The notes beneath the pieces are model-generated. The model was given only the letters and a program-made list of their open reading frames with translations. It was not told the origin of the DNA and ran no database searches. Both the position numbers and the translations under genes were made by a program. A stretch of 64,000 nt of DNA, taken from contig JAHCVI010000001.1 of the NCBI GenBank assembly GCA_019096155.1, positions 2,914,001 to 2,978,000 of the forward strand. The letters run 5' to 3'. Positions 10,624-22,323 of this stretch are shown here, piece after piece (position 1 is the stretch's first letter; every line of letters starts with the position of its first letter). Origin of the DNA: Staphylotrichum longicolle (Eukaryota; Ascomycota; Sordariomycetes; Sordariales; Chaetomiaceae).

Positions 10624-12835
10624 ATGGAGTCCTACTCGGCGGGTGCCCCACAGATGCCCGCGGCTCCCACTAACGACTCGCTGTCGGTGTCTAGCGACAG
10701 CCCGGGAACGGCGACCTCAGTGTCCTCGGCGACCACTGATGCCCGCCTCGGCCAGCCAGCCGCACCCCCTTCGGTCCCCGCCGCATGTCTCGCCTGCGTG
10801 AGTGCTATATTCCCCGGTCTTATTTCTTTTGTATACCCGATTTGTTTATTTATTGTTGTTTTTTTTTATCTGCGGTTATGTGCTGTGTTGTGCTGATCAA
10901 TATGGCCCCGGGGCGCATCACAGCGTGGCAAGCATCTCAAGTGTGATGGGAACACCCCTTGCTCGCGCTGCACCGCTGCCAACACCGAGTGTCTGTATGT
11001 GCCGTCTCGCCGCGGCTACAAGGGCCCGAGAAGAGGGACGGCCCACAACCCGAACAAACGCCATGCATCGTCCTCACCCCCGTACGTGGGGCCGAACGAG
11101 AGCTGTCCCATGCTGCTGGGACACGGGGGCGTGCCTCTTGCTGCACCCGCCCTCGCTGGCTTCAACCCGGGCATCGTCCTGCCGGACCAGTCTCCGGTCT
11201 CTTATACCACTCCTTCCCCCCTGGCCAATGTCCCTCTCTACCGCAATCCCTTCGCGCCAGCCATGGATCCCAACGCTCTGGCTCTCACGACGACCACCAC
11301 GCCGGCTCCGCCTCCGGTCCAGCCGCCGGCCCCGACGCTGGCGGAGCGGTGTTTCGATGCCTTCTACCACTTCTTCCATGCAGGCCACCCCTTTGTGCTG
11401 CCCAAGGAGTACTTCATCCGCATGCTCAAGGAGGGCACCACGCCGAACCTCAACGTCGTCATGGCCGCCATGAGGTACATCGGCTCGTTGTATGTCGATG
11501 CCGGCCCCGCAAGGGCAACCTACCTCGACGAGGCTATCCGCCTGTGCTACCAGCCCGGCACCACCAAGGACGGCTTCCTGATCCAGGCTCTCTTGCTTGT
11601 CATTGTTGGTCTGGACGGGCAGTGCAATCAGGGGAGGGCACGGGAGCTGCTTGCCGACTGTGAGCGGTTCGCCATCGAGATCGACCTCAACAAGCGCGAG
11701 TTTGCCACCCTGCACGGGCGCGGGAACCCGGTGCTCGAGGAGAGCTGGCGGCGGACGTGGTGGGACCTCTATGTCTGCGACGGCATGATCGCGGGCGTTC
11801 ACCGCGTGACCAAGTTCCTGCTGTTCGACATCCAGGCGGACGTGGGCCTGCCGTGTGAAGAGCAGCAGTACCTCTCCGGGGTAAGCCTCTCGCCATCGAC
11901 TCTTTCTCACTTCCCGCTAACTCTGTCCAGCGTATTCCGCAAACCCTTTACATGGAAGACTTTGACGACCAGACCTTCTCCGACGAGGACCGCGAGTTCT
12001 CGTCCTTCACCTACCGCATCGCCGCGGCGCGGAACCTCGGCCGGATGATGCGCATGCCGCCCGTCATGTTCCCCGACGACCAGCTCATCGACCGCGTGCA
12101 GTCGCTCCTCACCAACTGGCGGATACACCTGCCCGACAGCAAGCGCGACGACCTGAACAAGAACTGCCAGCTCGACGAGATGATGTTCCAAGCGCACTTC
12201 ATCACGCATGCGTAAGTCTTCCTCACATCCCCCTTCTTTTCAAGTCTAGTCAGCTAAACCTGCGAACCAGCTGCACAATCATGCTCCACCAACCCCTGTC
12301 CCAGCTCGACACCTCCCCAGTGCAAGCCGTCAACTCGTGCGCCCCGCACCGCCCCGTGCCCACGGGCGACGCCTTCAACGCGCACACGCGCCACACCCTC
12401 ACCGCGGCCTCGGAAATCTCCAAGATGATCACGCAGCCCGTGCTCATCACGCGCCACACGCACTTCTTCACGTGCGTCATCACCCTCTCGTCCATCGTCC
12501 ACCTCTCGCGCTGGGCGCTGTACTTTGTCGACGACGAGGAGCACCTGCGCCAGCAGATCAGGCTGAACATCGGCGCGCTCAACAAGCTGAGCAAGGTCTG
12601 GAAGGCGGCGGACACGGCGTGGGGCCAGGTGCGCGGCGTCGCGCAGGAGATTTACCGGGAGAAGAAGGCGCAGCAGATCAGCCCGGCCTTCTGGGTCGGG
12701 TTCACGCAGGAGCAGATGATGAGCAGCATACGGGCGGACGAGGGCATCATGAGCGAGTTCTCGCAGGTCGGCGTCGGCGGCGGGGTCGGCGTCGGGGTGG
12801 TCGTGGGCATTGGCGGGGAGGTCAGTCGGGGGTAG
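10624..12835 (+). CDS. Zn2Cys6 transcription factor with fungal-specific middle homology region
   Basis: Exons 10624-10797, 10924-11880, 11931-12211 and 12271-12835 give 658 residues. The first intron (126 nt) splits the zinc cluster after its second cysteine. Joined, the cluster reads CLAC-RGKHLKCDGNTPCSRC followed by a sixth Cys (ECLYV), the C-x2-C-x6-C-x5-C-x2-C-x6-C pattern of binuclear-cluster DNA-binding domains. A basic linker SRRGYKGPRRG follows. From about residue 130 there is a helical fungal_trans-type domain (TLAERCFDAFYHFFHAGHPF, then the EESWRRTWWDLYVCDGM signature). The C-terminus is a Gly/Val-rich tail. It is a nuclear regulator; targets are unknown. I do not recognise a named orthologue with confidence. 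The ABC transporter downstream in the same direction could be a target but nothing in the sequence shows it. Confidence 0.88.
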
Positions 12836-14605
12836 GAGTGTCGCGTTGGGCGTTCAGTGAGTGTGTGGCTTTGTGGGTTAATGCTGGATAGTGGAGAGTT
12901 TGGTTTGGTGAGGGATTGGATTTGGTTGGAGGCGACAAGCGGAGAGGGGGATGTTTTCTTGGGATGGAGGGGGTGGAGGTTTGGTTCGCGCGGGATACCA
13001 AAAAAGGAGTTTTGGGTAATGGTTCGGATTGGAGTGTTTATTATCCTCTTTTTTTTCTTTCCCTTTTTTGAAGATAACGGCTCTTTGGGCAGCGCTTTTT
13101 GAAATAATGGTACATTTTCCCCTCGCATTACCTATTATCGTGACAGGCTGCCAAACCGAGTCAGTAATTCGCTCCCTTGAGCGGTTACTTGTTTCTTGCG
13201 CGGGTCTCTCCGATTGTCTGGAGTGGAAGTCGGAAGCTGTCTTGGTGGTCTTATCAACCCGGGTGTTGGTTGGGACGAGCGTGTTGGTTGAGTTGGTTGA
13301 TGTTGATTCAGCGGGCTGTCCTCCGAATCATGTAGCCTCGAGCAGGCCGTGTGCAGCCCGACCCGAAAGACTACACCTCTGGGCTTGTCAATGTTGGTTG
13401 AGTCGCCGTGCTGGGGAAGCGGTTCGGCGGATCCGTGGTTCAGTCGCCGTTTCGCCGTTCACTGCGGGCAAGGCCGATCGTTAAGGTAGATCCCGTTGAT
13501 ATCGCCGGTGTTTTTGGCGCCAACAACTCTGACATGTGTGTGTCCCATTGGCTGAGAGCGGTCTCTGCCTGCTATGGTGCGTGGTAGCCGGGACATGCAA
13601 TGCCCGCTCTCAGGGGTTCACAAAGTCTGGGACAGTCGCCGATGGAGACGGCGACGGAGGCGTGTATTCAAAGGCCGGGAGTGGTGGCCGAGGATGGATG
13701 GCTGCTCTGCAACCTCCCTTCAGACACAATAAGGGAGGGTACCCGGTTGTCTCAGTCCTACCCCCGGCGTCGGTCCCGAGTGGAGGGATGCCCGTTGGGG
13801 GTGGTGTGGTGTGGTGGTTGTCCAGACATGAGTTAACTCCGGGTCGTCTCTCCCCGCTCTCTTTTATTACACACATACAAGCCATATCCGCACCCCGCCG
13901 GCTTCGGGGAAGTGTGTAGTCGGCGACCCTCGTACAAATCGAGGGTCGCATCGGTAAGCGGGCTCCGCCATCCGGAACACGGCAGATGTAACCATCATTT
14001 TTTCGTTCGGGGCTGACATGCATTAGCCCTTCGGGGCTTGCCCGCTATTGGCCGCCCGGTTCCAGCAGCTCGGCTTCTTTCCCGTAGGCGGCTTCCACGT
14101 TGGCTTGGCTGAGCTGACTTACACGTTGTCGTGCAGGGATGGTTGGTGCTAGTGTGCAGCTGGAAAACCGTGGCATTGCCTGGTGGACCTGCAGGGTTTG
14201 CATAGTGTTGGTTCGAGTTCTGAGTTCTGGGGCTTTGTCGTGGTAGCGCTGACGGTTGTGGAACGACTTAGACGAGGAAGTCCCAGGGGTGAGGGACAGA
14301 CGTATGGCTGAGAGCTCCCGAGTTCCGAGTTTCATCTCGGGCTGATCAAGAATGGATTACTGTGCGCCTCCCCGAAACTGATGCCTGGCAACGAGTACAA
14401 AGCGCGCAGGATGGGGCAGATCGATCTCAGACCGATAAGCTTCATGGGGGGAGGGGACAGGACGGCTTCGCCCCCATTGTCATAGCGGGCATTCACATAC
14501 ATACATATTGCAGCCCACCCAGCTTTCCAGGGTCGCCGCGAGCCGACCTCTGCTCTCATTTCTCGTCCACTTTCTCCGCCACCCCTACAAACTCCCCACA
14601 CCACA
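12836..14605. other. Intergenic region upstream of the ABC transporter
   Basis: About 1.8 kb with no supported gene. Open frames at 13029-13484, 13536-13919 and 14045-14335 have no recognisable domain. The last ~100 bases before 14606 are C/A-rich, as in fungal 5' leaders. Confidence 0.45.
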
Positions 14606-17011
14606 ATGGCAGCCACGAGCGTGTCATCGTCAGCCTCCTACCCGAGGCCGGCAACCAAGGAACAACCCACCGTCGACCTCGAACAGGGGCCCGACACCCA
14701 CCTCCGCAACACCACCGTCCACACCCTCGCCTGGAAGGGCGTCACAGTCACCATCAAGGACCGCGAAACCAAGCTCCCCAAGACCATCGTCGACAATGTC
14801 TCGGGCATCGTCTCAGCCGGTAACTCCTCCCCCCCCCCCCTTCCCTCTCCCATTCTCTCTCTCTGCTGTTCAAACTAACACACCCCCTCCTCGAACAGGC
14901 GAGATCCTCGCCCTAATGGGCCCCTCGGGCTCGGGCAAAACCACCCTCCTCAACTTCCTCGCCACGCGCCCGACCTCGGCCGCCTCCACCGCCGGCAGCG
15001 TCCTCCTCAACGGCTCCCCACCCTCCCCCACAACCCTCCGGTCCCTCTCCCGCTTCGTCGAGCAGGACGACGCGCTGATGGGCGCGCTGACGGTGCGCGA
15101 GACCATGACCATTGCGTCCCGCCTCTCTACCACCACCACCTCATCGTCGGGCTCGGGGAGAGGGAGGAGCGGGGAGAGGGGACAGAGGGTCGAGGCGCTG
15201 CTCGAGGCGTTTGGGCTGCGCGAGCAGGGGGACGCGCTGGTGGGCACGGCGCTGCGCAAGGGGATCAGCAGCGGGCAGAAGAGGCGGTTGGGTGTGGCGA
15301 GCCAGCTGGTGACGGCGCCGAAAGTGCTGTTCTTGGATGAGCCGACGAGCGGGCTGGATTCGGTGGCCGGGTGGGAGGTGGTGAGGTTTCTGAGGGGGGT
15401 TGCGAGGAGGGAGGGGGTGAGTTTTGTTTCATTTTTCTTCGCCCTTGCCATTTTTTTTCCCCTTTCTGTTGAGAGGGAGGAGGAAGGAGTTAGGGAGTTG
15501 GGGAGGAGGGGGATGGGGAAAAGAAGTGCTGGGCTGACTGAGCGCGTGGGCTAGTTGATCGTGGTGGTGTCGATCCACCAGCCGAGCACGGCGACGTTCA
15601 ACCTGTTTGACAAGCTGCTGCTCATGTCGCAGGGCAAGACGCACTACTTTGGGAGCGTGGAGGGCGTGGCGGCGCACTACGAGGCGCTGGGGTACCCGAT
15701 GCCGGTGCACGTCAACCCGGCCGAGTTTCTGCTTGAGCTGGTCAATACGGACTTTGCCGTCGACCGGGACTCGGCGGCGCAGAGACTGGGCCAGATGCAG
15801 CTTGCTTGGGCCGGGTCCAGCAGGGCGGGGGAGCTCGCTGCTGCGGTGGCGGCTGCTGAGGAGAAGGGGGCCGGTGCGACAGAGCTGGACACGGTCGCGC
15901 ATAAGCCTAGCCTGCCGAGTCTGGTGCTCACGCTGCTGCACCGCAGCTTTGTGAAGAGCTACCGAGACGTGGTGGTGTATGGGATCCGGCTGGCAATGTA
16001 CACTGGTGAGCTTTTGCCCCTGGATGTGTCAGAGGGGGATAACTTACTGACTGCGGTGACAGGGCTGGCTATCATGATGGGCACCGTCTGGCTGAGGCTG
16101 GATGCCACGCAGGAGTCCATCATCCCCTTCATCAACGCCATCTTCTAGTTTGTCCCCCTGTTTGCCTGTTGATGACGCCTACTGACCAGGATGCAGTGGC
16201 TCCGCGTTCATGTCGTTTATGGCGTGTGCCTACTCTCCGGCGTATCTTGAGGATTACATGCAGTACATCAAGGAGAAGCGCAACGGCCTCTACGGCGCAA
16301 CCGCCATGATCTTGTCCAACTTTTTCATCGGGATCCCTTACCTGTGTATGGTTCTCTCTTGTCTTTTTGACGTCGCGTGCTGACTGACCTGTCTGCAGTC
16401 ATCTTCTCACTGGTCTTCTCGGCCATCTCGTACTGGCTCTCCAACTTCCAGCCGACGGCCCAGGCTTTTTTTACTTGGGTCCTCTGGGTGTTCCTGGACC
16501 TGCTCGCAGCGGAGAGCCTGGTGGTGCTCCTGACGTCAATCTTCCCGTCCTTTGTCATCTCGCTGGCGCTGATCGCGTTTGCCAACGGGCTGTGGATGAG
16601 CGTCAACGGGTTCATGGTGCCGCCGGGGGTGCTCAACGTGTTTTACAAATACGTGTTCCACTACTGGGACTACCAGAAGTATGTGTTTGAGAACATGATG
16701 GTGAACGAGTTTAGCGAGCAGGTGTACACCTGTGCGACGGTGGAGACTGGGTGTCAGTGTGAGTTCTCCTCGGCTCTTTTGCTCTTCCCTCTTTCCGTTT
16801 TCTGTCCTTTTTCAGAGACTGACAGCGCCATCTCCAATCTCCAGGCATGTGGCAAACAGACCTGGCAGACCAGTGCCTCATCCGCGGCCAGGGCGTCATT
16901 GACCAGTATGGCTACAAGCCGGGATACATGGGCAAGGACGTTGGCATCATGATGGGCATTATCTTTGGGTATCGTCTTGCCGCGTGGATAGTCCTCAAGT
17001 TGAAGAGGTGA
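14606..17011 (+). CDS. ABCG-type (White/Brown complex) half-size ABC transporter
   Basis: Seven exons: 14606-14819, 14899-15416, 15555-16005, 16063-16147, 16197-16345, 16399-16758 and 16845-17011, giving 647 residues, an exact multiple of three. The nucleotide-binding domain comes first: Walker A GPSGSGKT (79-86), ABC signature ISSGQKRR (about 194), Walker B VLFLDEPTSGLD (about 214-225), then the H-loop segment SIHQPS. The C-terminal half has about six membrane segments (GLAIMMGTVWL; SAFMSFMACAYSP; FIFSLVFSAISYWL and others) and a last-loop Cys pattern before the final helix. The NBD-TMD order and single copy of each mark a half-transporter that must dimerise. Such fungal ABCGs export hydrophobic compounds or lipids; the substrate is not evident. 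The fourth exon ends as TTC TA before the donor, so an unspliced reading appears to stop there. Confidence 0.9.
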
Positions 17012-17446
17012 GAGAGGAGCAGGGTTGATAGCAGCAGACGAGAATTTCTGTGGTCAGGTTTGGATGGCGCACGGGGCTTTTTGATAGCCAGAAGGTCTGT
17101 AACGTTAATGTCTAAACTGTTACCAAAATGTGAGATGTCGCTTGCCCGAGGGTGCATCGTGCCTGTCTGCTTTGTGGCTGAAAATAGGGCGATGAGGTGC
17201 GTAAAATACACGCACAATACCGCAATTACGCGGCATGCAAGGCCGTCTTAGTCGCGATTTGGCGCTCCACTTATCGCGTGAGACCGCGACTGGTTGGCGT
17301 CGGGCCTCACTGATAACGTTAACGTTTGCTTTCTCTCAGTGCACCGTCCGCCCACAAATACCCCGAGACCACCCTACTCCGAGTCCAGCCAAATTGCCAC
17401 CATCTGCACACGGCCGCAAACGGAGCGGTGCTTCACGGGCAACAGC
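17012..17446. other. Short intergenic region after the ABC transporter
   Basis: Presumed 3' untranslated region of the transporter and promoter of the gene starting near 17447. No gene or RNA recognised. Confidence 0.45.
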
Positions 17447-19446
17447 ATGGAACTGACGTCGCCGCTAACAACGCTAGCAAGCATTTCTACGCCCGCGTCG
17501 TTCTACACGGCGCAGGGCTCCCCCTCCAATGCCACAAATGCCACCAATCCCGCCGACGAGACGAGTCTCAGCAGCCCCCTCGCCGACCCCCCGCCCGAAG
17601 AGCCCTCCTTCCGCGACGCAGTCCAGTTACCCCACGAACTGATCCCCACTGCCAAATCCACCTCGAAGAGCAACTCTGTAGGAGCCCCCACCACCTCCAC
17701 CCCCAACCCCTAGTCGAACCATTCACTAATGCCGCCCTCGAGACACCGCCGCAATCCACATCCTCTCCGGCCTCCTCGGCGACGGCGCTTCTTCAGGAAA
17801 ACAGAAACCAAAACCCGCCCGCGTCCCCCGCCCTCCCAGCTCGCCCTCCTCACCACCCTCATCATCCACCCCTCCTTCACCTCCCGACCCCCGGAGCCAG
17901 GCAGCCTCCACGCCGCCGCCCACGCCCACGCCTACCTGCGCGGCCTGCTGCGCACCGTCGGGCCCCTCAACGCCAACTTCCGCGCCGCCTTCGACTTTGC
18001 CCACACTGCCGCCGCCGCCTCCTCTTCCACGACTACCACTGCTACCCCGCCATTGCTGCGACACAGCAGTCGCCGTGGCCGCCGGTCGCGCAGCAACAGC
18101 AACGATAACCGCGACTTCGGCACCGGCACCGGCGGCGCGAGGACCACCAGCAACAACAACAACAACGGCCCCGACTCGGACGATGATGACTCGTCGGGCG
18201 GCGACGCGGCGCTGGCGGGCGCCTTCGCGCGGTCGCAGCTCGTGTTCCGCCGCGCGGGCGACTTTTGGGCCGTGCTGGGCTGGGCCTTCCGGTGCGCCGC
18301 CGAGCACCCGCGGCGCTGGCGCTGGTGGCGCGTGTGGCTGGACTTTGTGGTGTCGGTGCTCGAGGCGGACCTTGACGAGCGGTTGGCGCTGGACAAGGAC
18401 AAAAACCACCATGAGGAAGGGGGGTTGAGGAGAGCGAAGGTTATGATGGGGTTGGCAGCATGGAGGCTTGAGGATGGAGGGCTGGGGAGGGATGCGCGCG
18501 GTGTTTGCGTTCAGCGATGCCGAGACGGCGGCGTCGGACCGCAAGGTCTTTCGGGAGGTTTGAGAAGGAGACGCTGGTTGGGGTCAAGAGCAAGAGGAAG
18601 AGGGGAGGAGGCGGTGGTGGATTTGGACAATGATCGGTTTGGGGATTACCTGGATGGGGAAGACTTCGAAGACGAAGGCGACGACGACGACGAAGACGAA
18701 CATCAAGAGCCGGCGGTCCCACCCCCAAAGGCCGGAGGAAACCCGGCTGCAAAGCCGCCGCCGGCAAAGCCACCGCCGACACCTTCACCCTCACCGACGC
18801 CATCGCCGAAACCGTCCCCTTCCGCCTGCGCATCTTCCGCCTCCTCTCCGCCGTGTCCTACTACCTCCCCTCCTCCACCCCGCTCTGCCCGGTCGACGAG
18901 CTCTACGAGACCTTCACCGACCACGTCCGCGGCCTCCCCCTCCCGCTCTTCCGCCTCTTCGTCGAGTCCCACCCGGCCACCCTCCCGGAAGACGTGCAGG
19001 TCTCGCTCCTGCGCATGGTCGTCGACGCCCTCCTCCCGCCGTCCATCCCCCACCGCCCGGACCCGGAGGCCATCGACCCGGAGCACGGCGCCGGCCACGT
19101 AACCCTCACCCCGCTTGTCATGGAGCGCTGCTTCCTCCCCTACGCCGCGCACCGCGTCACCGCCGAGGACAACGCCAAGCTCTCGCTCGCCCTCGAGAGC
19201 ATGCTGGGGTATCTCTACTCGGAGATTGGCGTCGCGTACTCGGAGGGCTTGCGCCGGGCCGTCGAGACGGGGATCCGAGCGCGCGAGGACAGGATCAACA
19301 GGAGGAGGGGTGGTGCGGGGGCGAGGAAAGGGGGCGGCGGCGCCGGGGAATATCCCGGGCCGGACGAGGCGGCGCGGGAGGCGCTGGCGCGGTCGGCGAG
19401 GAATTTGCGGGCGCTGGTGGATGTGATTGCTGTTGCCGGGCAGTGA
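17447..19446 (+). CDS. Unrecognised conserved-looking protein, reading frame broken several times
   Basis: I do not recognise a function. Protein-like segments follow one another in different frames. They run: the ATG at 17447 with an N-terminus (MELTSPLTTLASISTPASFY) to about 17710; PFTNAALE near 17720-17742; TAAIHILSGLLGDGASSG near 17745-17800; LTTLIIHPSFTSRPPEPGSL with a Trp/Arg-rich helix block (WRWWRVWLDFVVSVLEADLD) to about 18420; MRAVFAFSDAETAASDRKVF at 18492-18555; an Asp/Glu-rich block DNDRFGDYLDGEDFEDEG at 18625-18690; and a final stretch with TLTDAIAETVPFRLRIFRLL and SPLVMERCF-like helices to the TGA at 19446. The order and spacing suggest one helical protein of about 660 residues. 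No GT-AG introns fit most switches. This is a decayed gene or a stretch with several sequence errors; exact exons cannot be given. Confidence 0.5.
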
Positions 19447-20015
19447 ACTGTGACCTGTGGCTGTGAAATGTACCTGTAGCTGTGGGTACGACAAAGTCTG
19501 TCTTTGCTTGTTGTTGGTGGTGGCATGTTGGCTGGGGTCGGTTGGTGTTCTGCTGGGCTGGGTTTTGGCTTCTTTTTTTGATACCCGTCTTTGGGGGAGG
19601 GGGGTCTCGGGACATCCCACCTCATTGACACTGTTGCATTTGATAGAGCTTCATTGGCGTGGTTTGGCATCGTCAGTGTGTCATGCTTTATGATGAATGA
19701 CGATTGGGCTGGCTCGAAGGTTGCTTGCGAAAGGTTTAGGCATCAGAATAATACAACAGGGACAGAGGGCAGGCAACGCATCTGGAAGCATCATTGACAC
19801 CACGACTTTCGTTGACAAGGGCAGAAAATCTTTGATCTGTAATTTGGCCTTGGATGACCGGCTCTAGTAAGGTAGGAAGGTATCCACTACTTGTACTCAA
19901 AAAGCAAACGGTCCTCCCCTCCAACTCCCGCTCTCCCACCTCGCCGTCCCAATCTGGACGAAAAGCAAACAACCCCCCTTACTCAAACCACCCCGTCCCG
20001 AGATGGTATTTACAC
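19447..20015. other. Convergent 3' region
   Basis: Lies between the ends of the plus-strand 17.4 kb gene and the minus-strand calponin-homology gene. GT-rich on the left, then C-rich. No gene supported; presumably both 3' untranslated regions. Confidence 0.45.
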
Positions 20016-22323
20016 CTACCGCGGCGGATTCGGCAACGGCCTCGGCCCGACAATCTGCCTCCTCCCCGCGCCAATGCCCTGCGACCCCCGGTTCTGCCCG
20101 TCGCCGCCCGTGAACCCGGTCCACTGGTTCACGTCCCACCGGCCGCCGATGCCGCCGCCGATGCCGTCCACGCCGCCGTCGCCCGACCGCACGGCCTTGG
20201 CCGTCTCCTTCTGCGACTCCTCCCACTCGCGCTGGCGCTGGCGCTCCATCTCCATCTCGCGCTCGAGGAGCGACTTGCCCGCCCAGCCCGCGGCGGTCGT
20301 CTTGGTCTGCGCGGCGGCGCGGCGGCGGTCTTCGGCGTCGCGCTCGTCGGTGCCGCCTGCGAGCTCGCGGGCGTAGGTTGGGCGTGAAGGCTGCGGGGCC
20401 GGGGCGGGGTTGGTGGCGAGGAAGCGGTCGGTGCGGGAGAGGTTGGGGTTTTGTGGAGGAGGCTGAGGGGAAGGTTGGGGCGGTTGCTGGCGTTGCTGGC
20501 GGGACGTTTCTGGGGAGCTGGGTGTGTAGGCGGTGGGGTCGGGGAGGGGTCGGGAGCCGGTGTGCTGTTTCCGGACGGGGAGAGTAGGTGGTGCTTCGGA
20601 TGGGTCTGGGAGCGGTCGTGAGCCGGTGTGCTGTTTGCGGACCGGAGGCGCCGGCTGCGCCTCAGATGGGTCCGGGAGGGGCCGGGAGCCAGTATGCTGC
20701 TTCCGGACGGGAGGAGTCGGCAGCGCCTCGCCTGTCCGATGGGTCTTAACCTTGGCAGGCGGGAGGTTCGCGGCGGTTGGGTTGGGCAATGGACGCGGTG
20801 AGGCGAGGGGCGGCGGCGACAGTGCCTCGTCGGGCTCTTCGTCATGCTGTTCGAGTTGCTGCTGATGTTGCGACCACTCTCGGGCGAGGAAATTGCGCTC
20901 GTCGCGCACGCTCCACGAGTCCTGCCTAGAGACGGGCTGTGCGGCGCGGCTGCGCGACCGAGACCGAGCCTTCTTTTCGTCGCTAGTGCCTGGTCGGAGA
21001 GAGCGGTCCTGGCGCCCCCTCTCGTAGTCGGCCTCGCGTTTCCGGGCTTGCTCGAGCTGCTTCTCGAGTTCTCTGATGCGCGCCTTGTCGGAGGACTCTT
21101 GTTCGGCTTGGTACTGGCTCAGGTACTGTCCCCGCAGCTGAGGGTTGCTTCTCTGGTTGCGCATGTTTTGGCGCTCCTCCTTCAGCCGGGCGTCGGCCTC
21201 GGCTTCCTCCTTGCGCCTCTTCTCCTCGGTCAGCTTCCACTGGCGCTCCTCCTCTTCCCACCGCCGCTTCTCCTCCTCGGCCCTCCTCCGGTCCTCTTCC
21301 CTGATGCGACGCGTCTCCTCTTCCCACCTGCGCTGTTCCTCCAACCGGGCGCGTTCCTCTTCAGCCTCGATTTCGGCTTGGCGTTGGCGCTCCTCCTCTT
21401 GTCGCTGGCGTTCTGCCTCGGCTTCCTGCTCCTTTCTCCTCTTTTCCTTCTCGGCCTTGCTCGGCACGTGGGGGCCGGCGGTAGTGATCTGGCGACGGCC
21501 GCCAAATGCGATGCCTAGATTGCCCTGGCTCGCGCCGCCCATGTATCCGTATTGCGCAATGTTCCAGGCGGGCGAGGTGGCGCCTTCGTGCTCTCTCTTG
21601 CTCCAGCTGCTGACGGGAGGCGGGGGGCTCGAAGTGCCCTGCGTTGGCGACTTGGTGGGGCTCCAGCGGCCCGATCCGGAGTCGCCGGTCCTGGCCGGGG
21701 CGAGTGCAGGCCCTTTGCCATAGAGAGATGACGAGGTATTGCTGGCGTTGGACATTCCGCGGGCGCGCAGACCGGTGGGGGTGGTCGGGGTCGGCTGGGG
21801 GCTCATGGCACCTGCCCTGGCGCTTCGTGGACCGATGGAGACGGGGAAGGCGGACGGGTTGACGCTGTTGGCAGCACGGCTGAAGGCGCCGATGCATTGG
21901 AGGACCTGGGCGGGGTCTTTTTGTTCGTAGAGGTCGACCGTCAAAAACATGTCGTGTTGTTGCAGGTTCAGAGGCGGGGCCTGGCAGGCGCGCAGGAAGT
22001 GCGAGATGTTCTCCATCTGGACGAAGGGCATGGGGGACTTTTTGAACTTGACGCCGGGCGGGCCGACAGCAAGGTTGACGAGTCTGCACGTGTCAGTCTC
22101 GAGTGTCAAACACGAGTGTAAAACAAGGACAGCATCTCCAGGGCGGTAACACGCACTTGCACAGGGCGACGCCATCCTTGAGACCCTCGAGGAGGTCATC
22201 GCTTGGCAGGCGCTCGTTCAGGATGCCCTCGATCCATTGCCGGGCCTCGTTCGCAGCGCCGGGGGTGTACTTGTCGAGGCGCAGCTTGCGCAAGTCTCGA
22301 TCCAACGACGGCACCGATGCCAT
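20016..22323 (-). CDS. Calponin-homology (transgelin-like) protein with long coiled-coil and proline-rich tail
   Basis: Exons on the minus strand are 22323-22157 and 22083-20016, giving 744 residues. The start MASVPSLDRDLRKLRL is the family's usual start; an in-frame upstream extension to 22554 has no ATG. Residues ~5-125 are a single CH domain of the transgelin/Scp1-Stg1 type: ARQWIEGIL, LKDGVALCKLVNLAVGPPGV, FVQMENISHFLRACQ, DLYEQKDPAQVLQCI. Such domains bind or bundle F-actin. Beyond a Ser/Thr/Pro linker lies a strongly charged Arg/Glu/Lys-rich coiled coil (roughly residues 265-410). Then come three 22-residue repeats with the core PVRKQHTGSRPLPDP, PxxP-rich and possibly SH3-binding. The protein ends VGPRPLPNPPR. 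Yeast transgelins are ~200 residues, so the tail is the distinctive part. Likely cortical actin; the partner is not known. Confidence 0.85.
20535..20735 (-). repeat. Three tandem 66-bp coding repeats in the calponin-homology gene
   Basis: Three copies with a 66-base period (anchor AGCCGGTGTGCTG at about 20555, 20621 and, slightly changed, 20687 on the plus strand). Each encodes 22 residues with the core RKQHTGSRPLPDPSEA. The period is a multiple of three, so copy number can change without breaking the frame. Confidence 0.9.

Noticed and set aside
14195..14230. Possible tRNA B-box (GGTTCGAGTTC)
   Set aside because: No matching A-box or foldable acceptor stem around it.
16140..16150. Apparent stop codon in the ABC transporter (TTC TAG)
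   Set aside because: A GTTTGT donor begins inside the TAG; splicing to 16197 gives FYGSAFMSF and keeps the frame.
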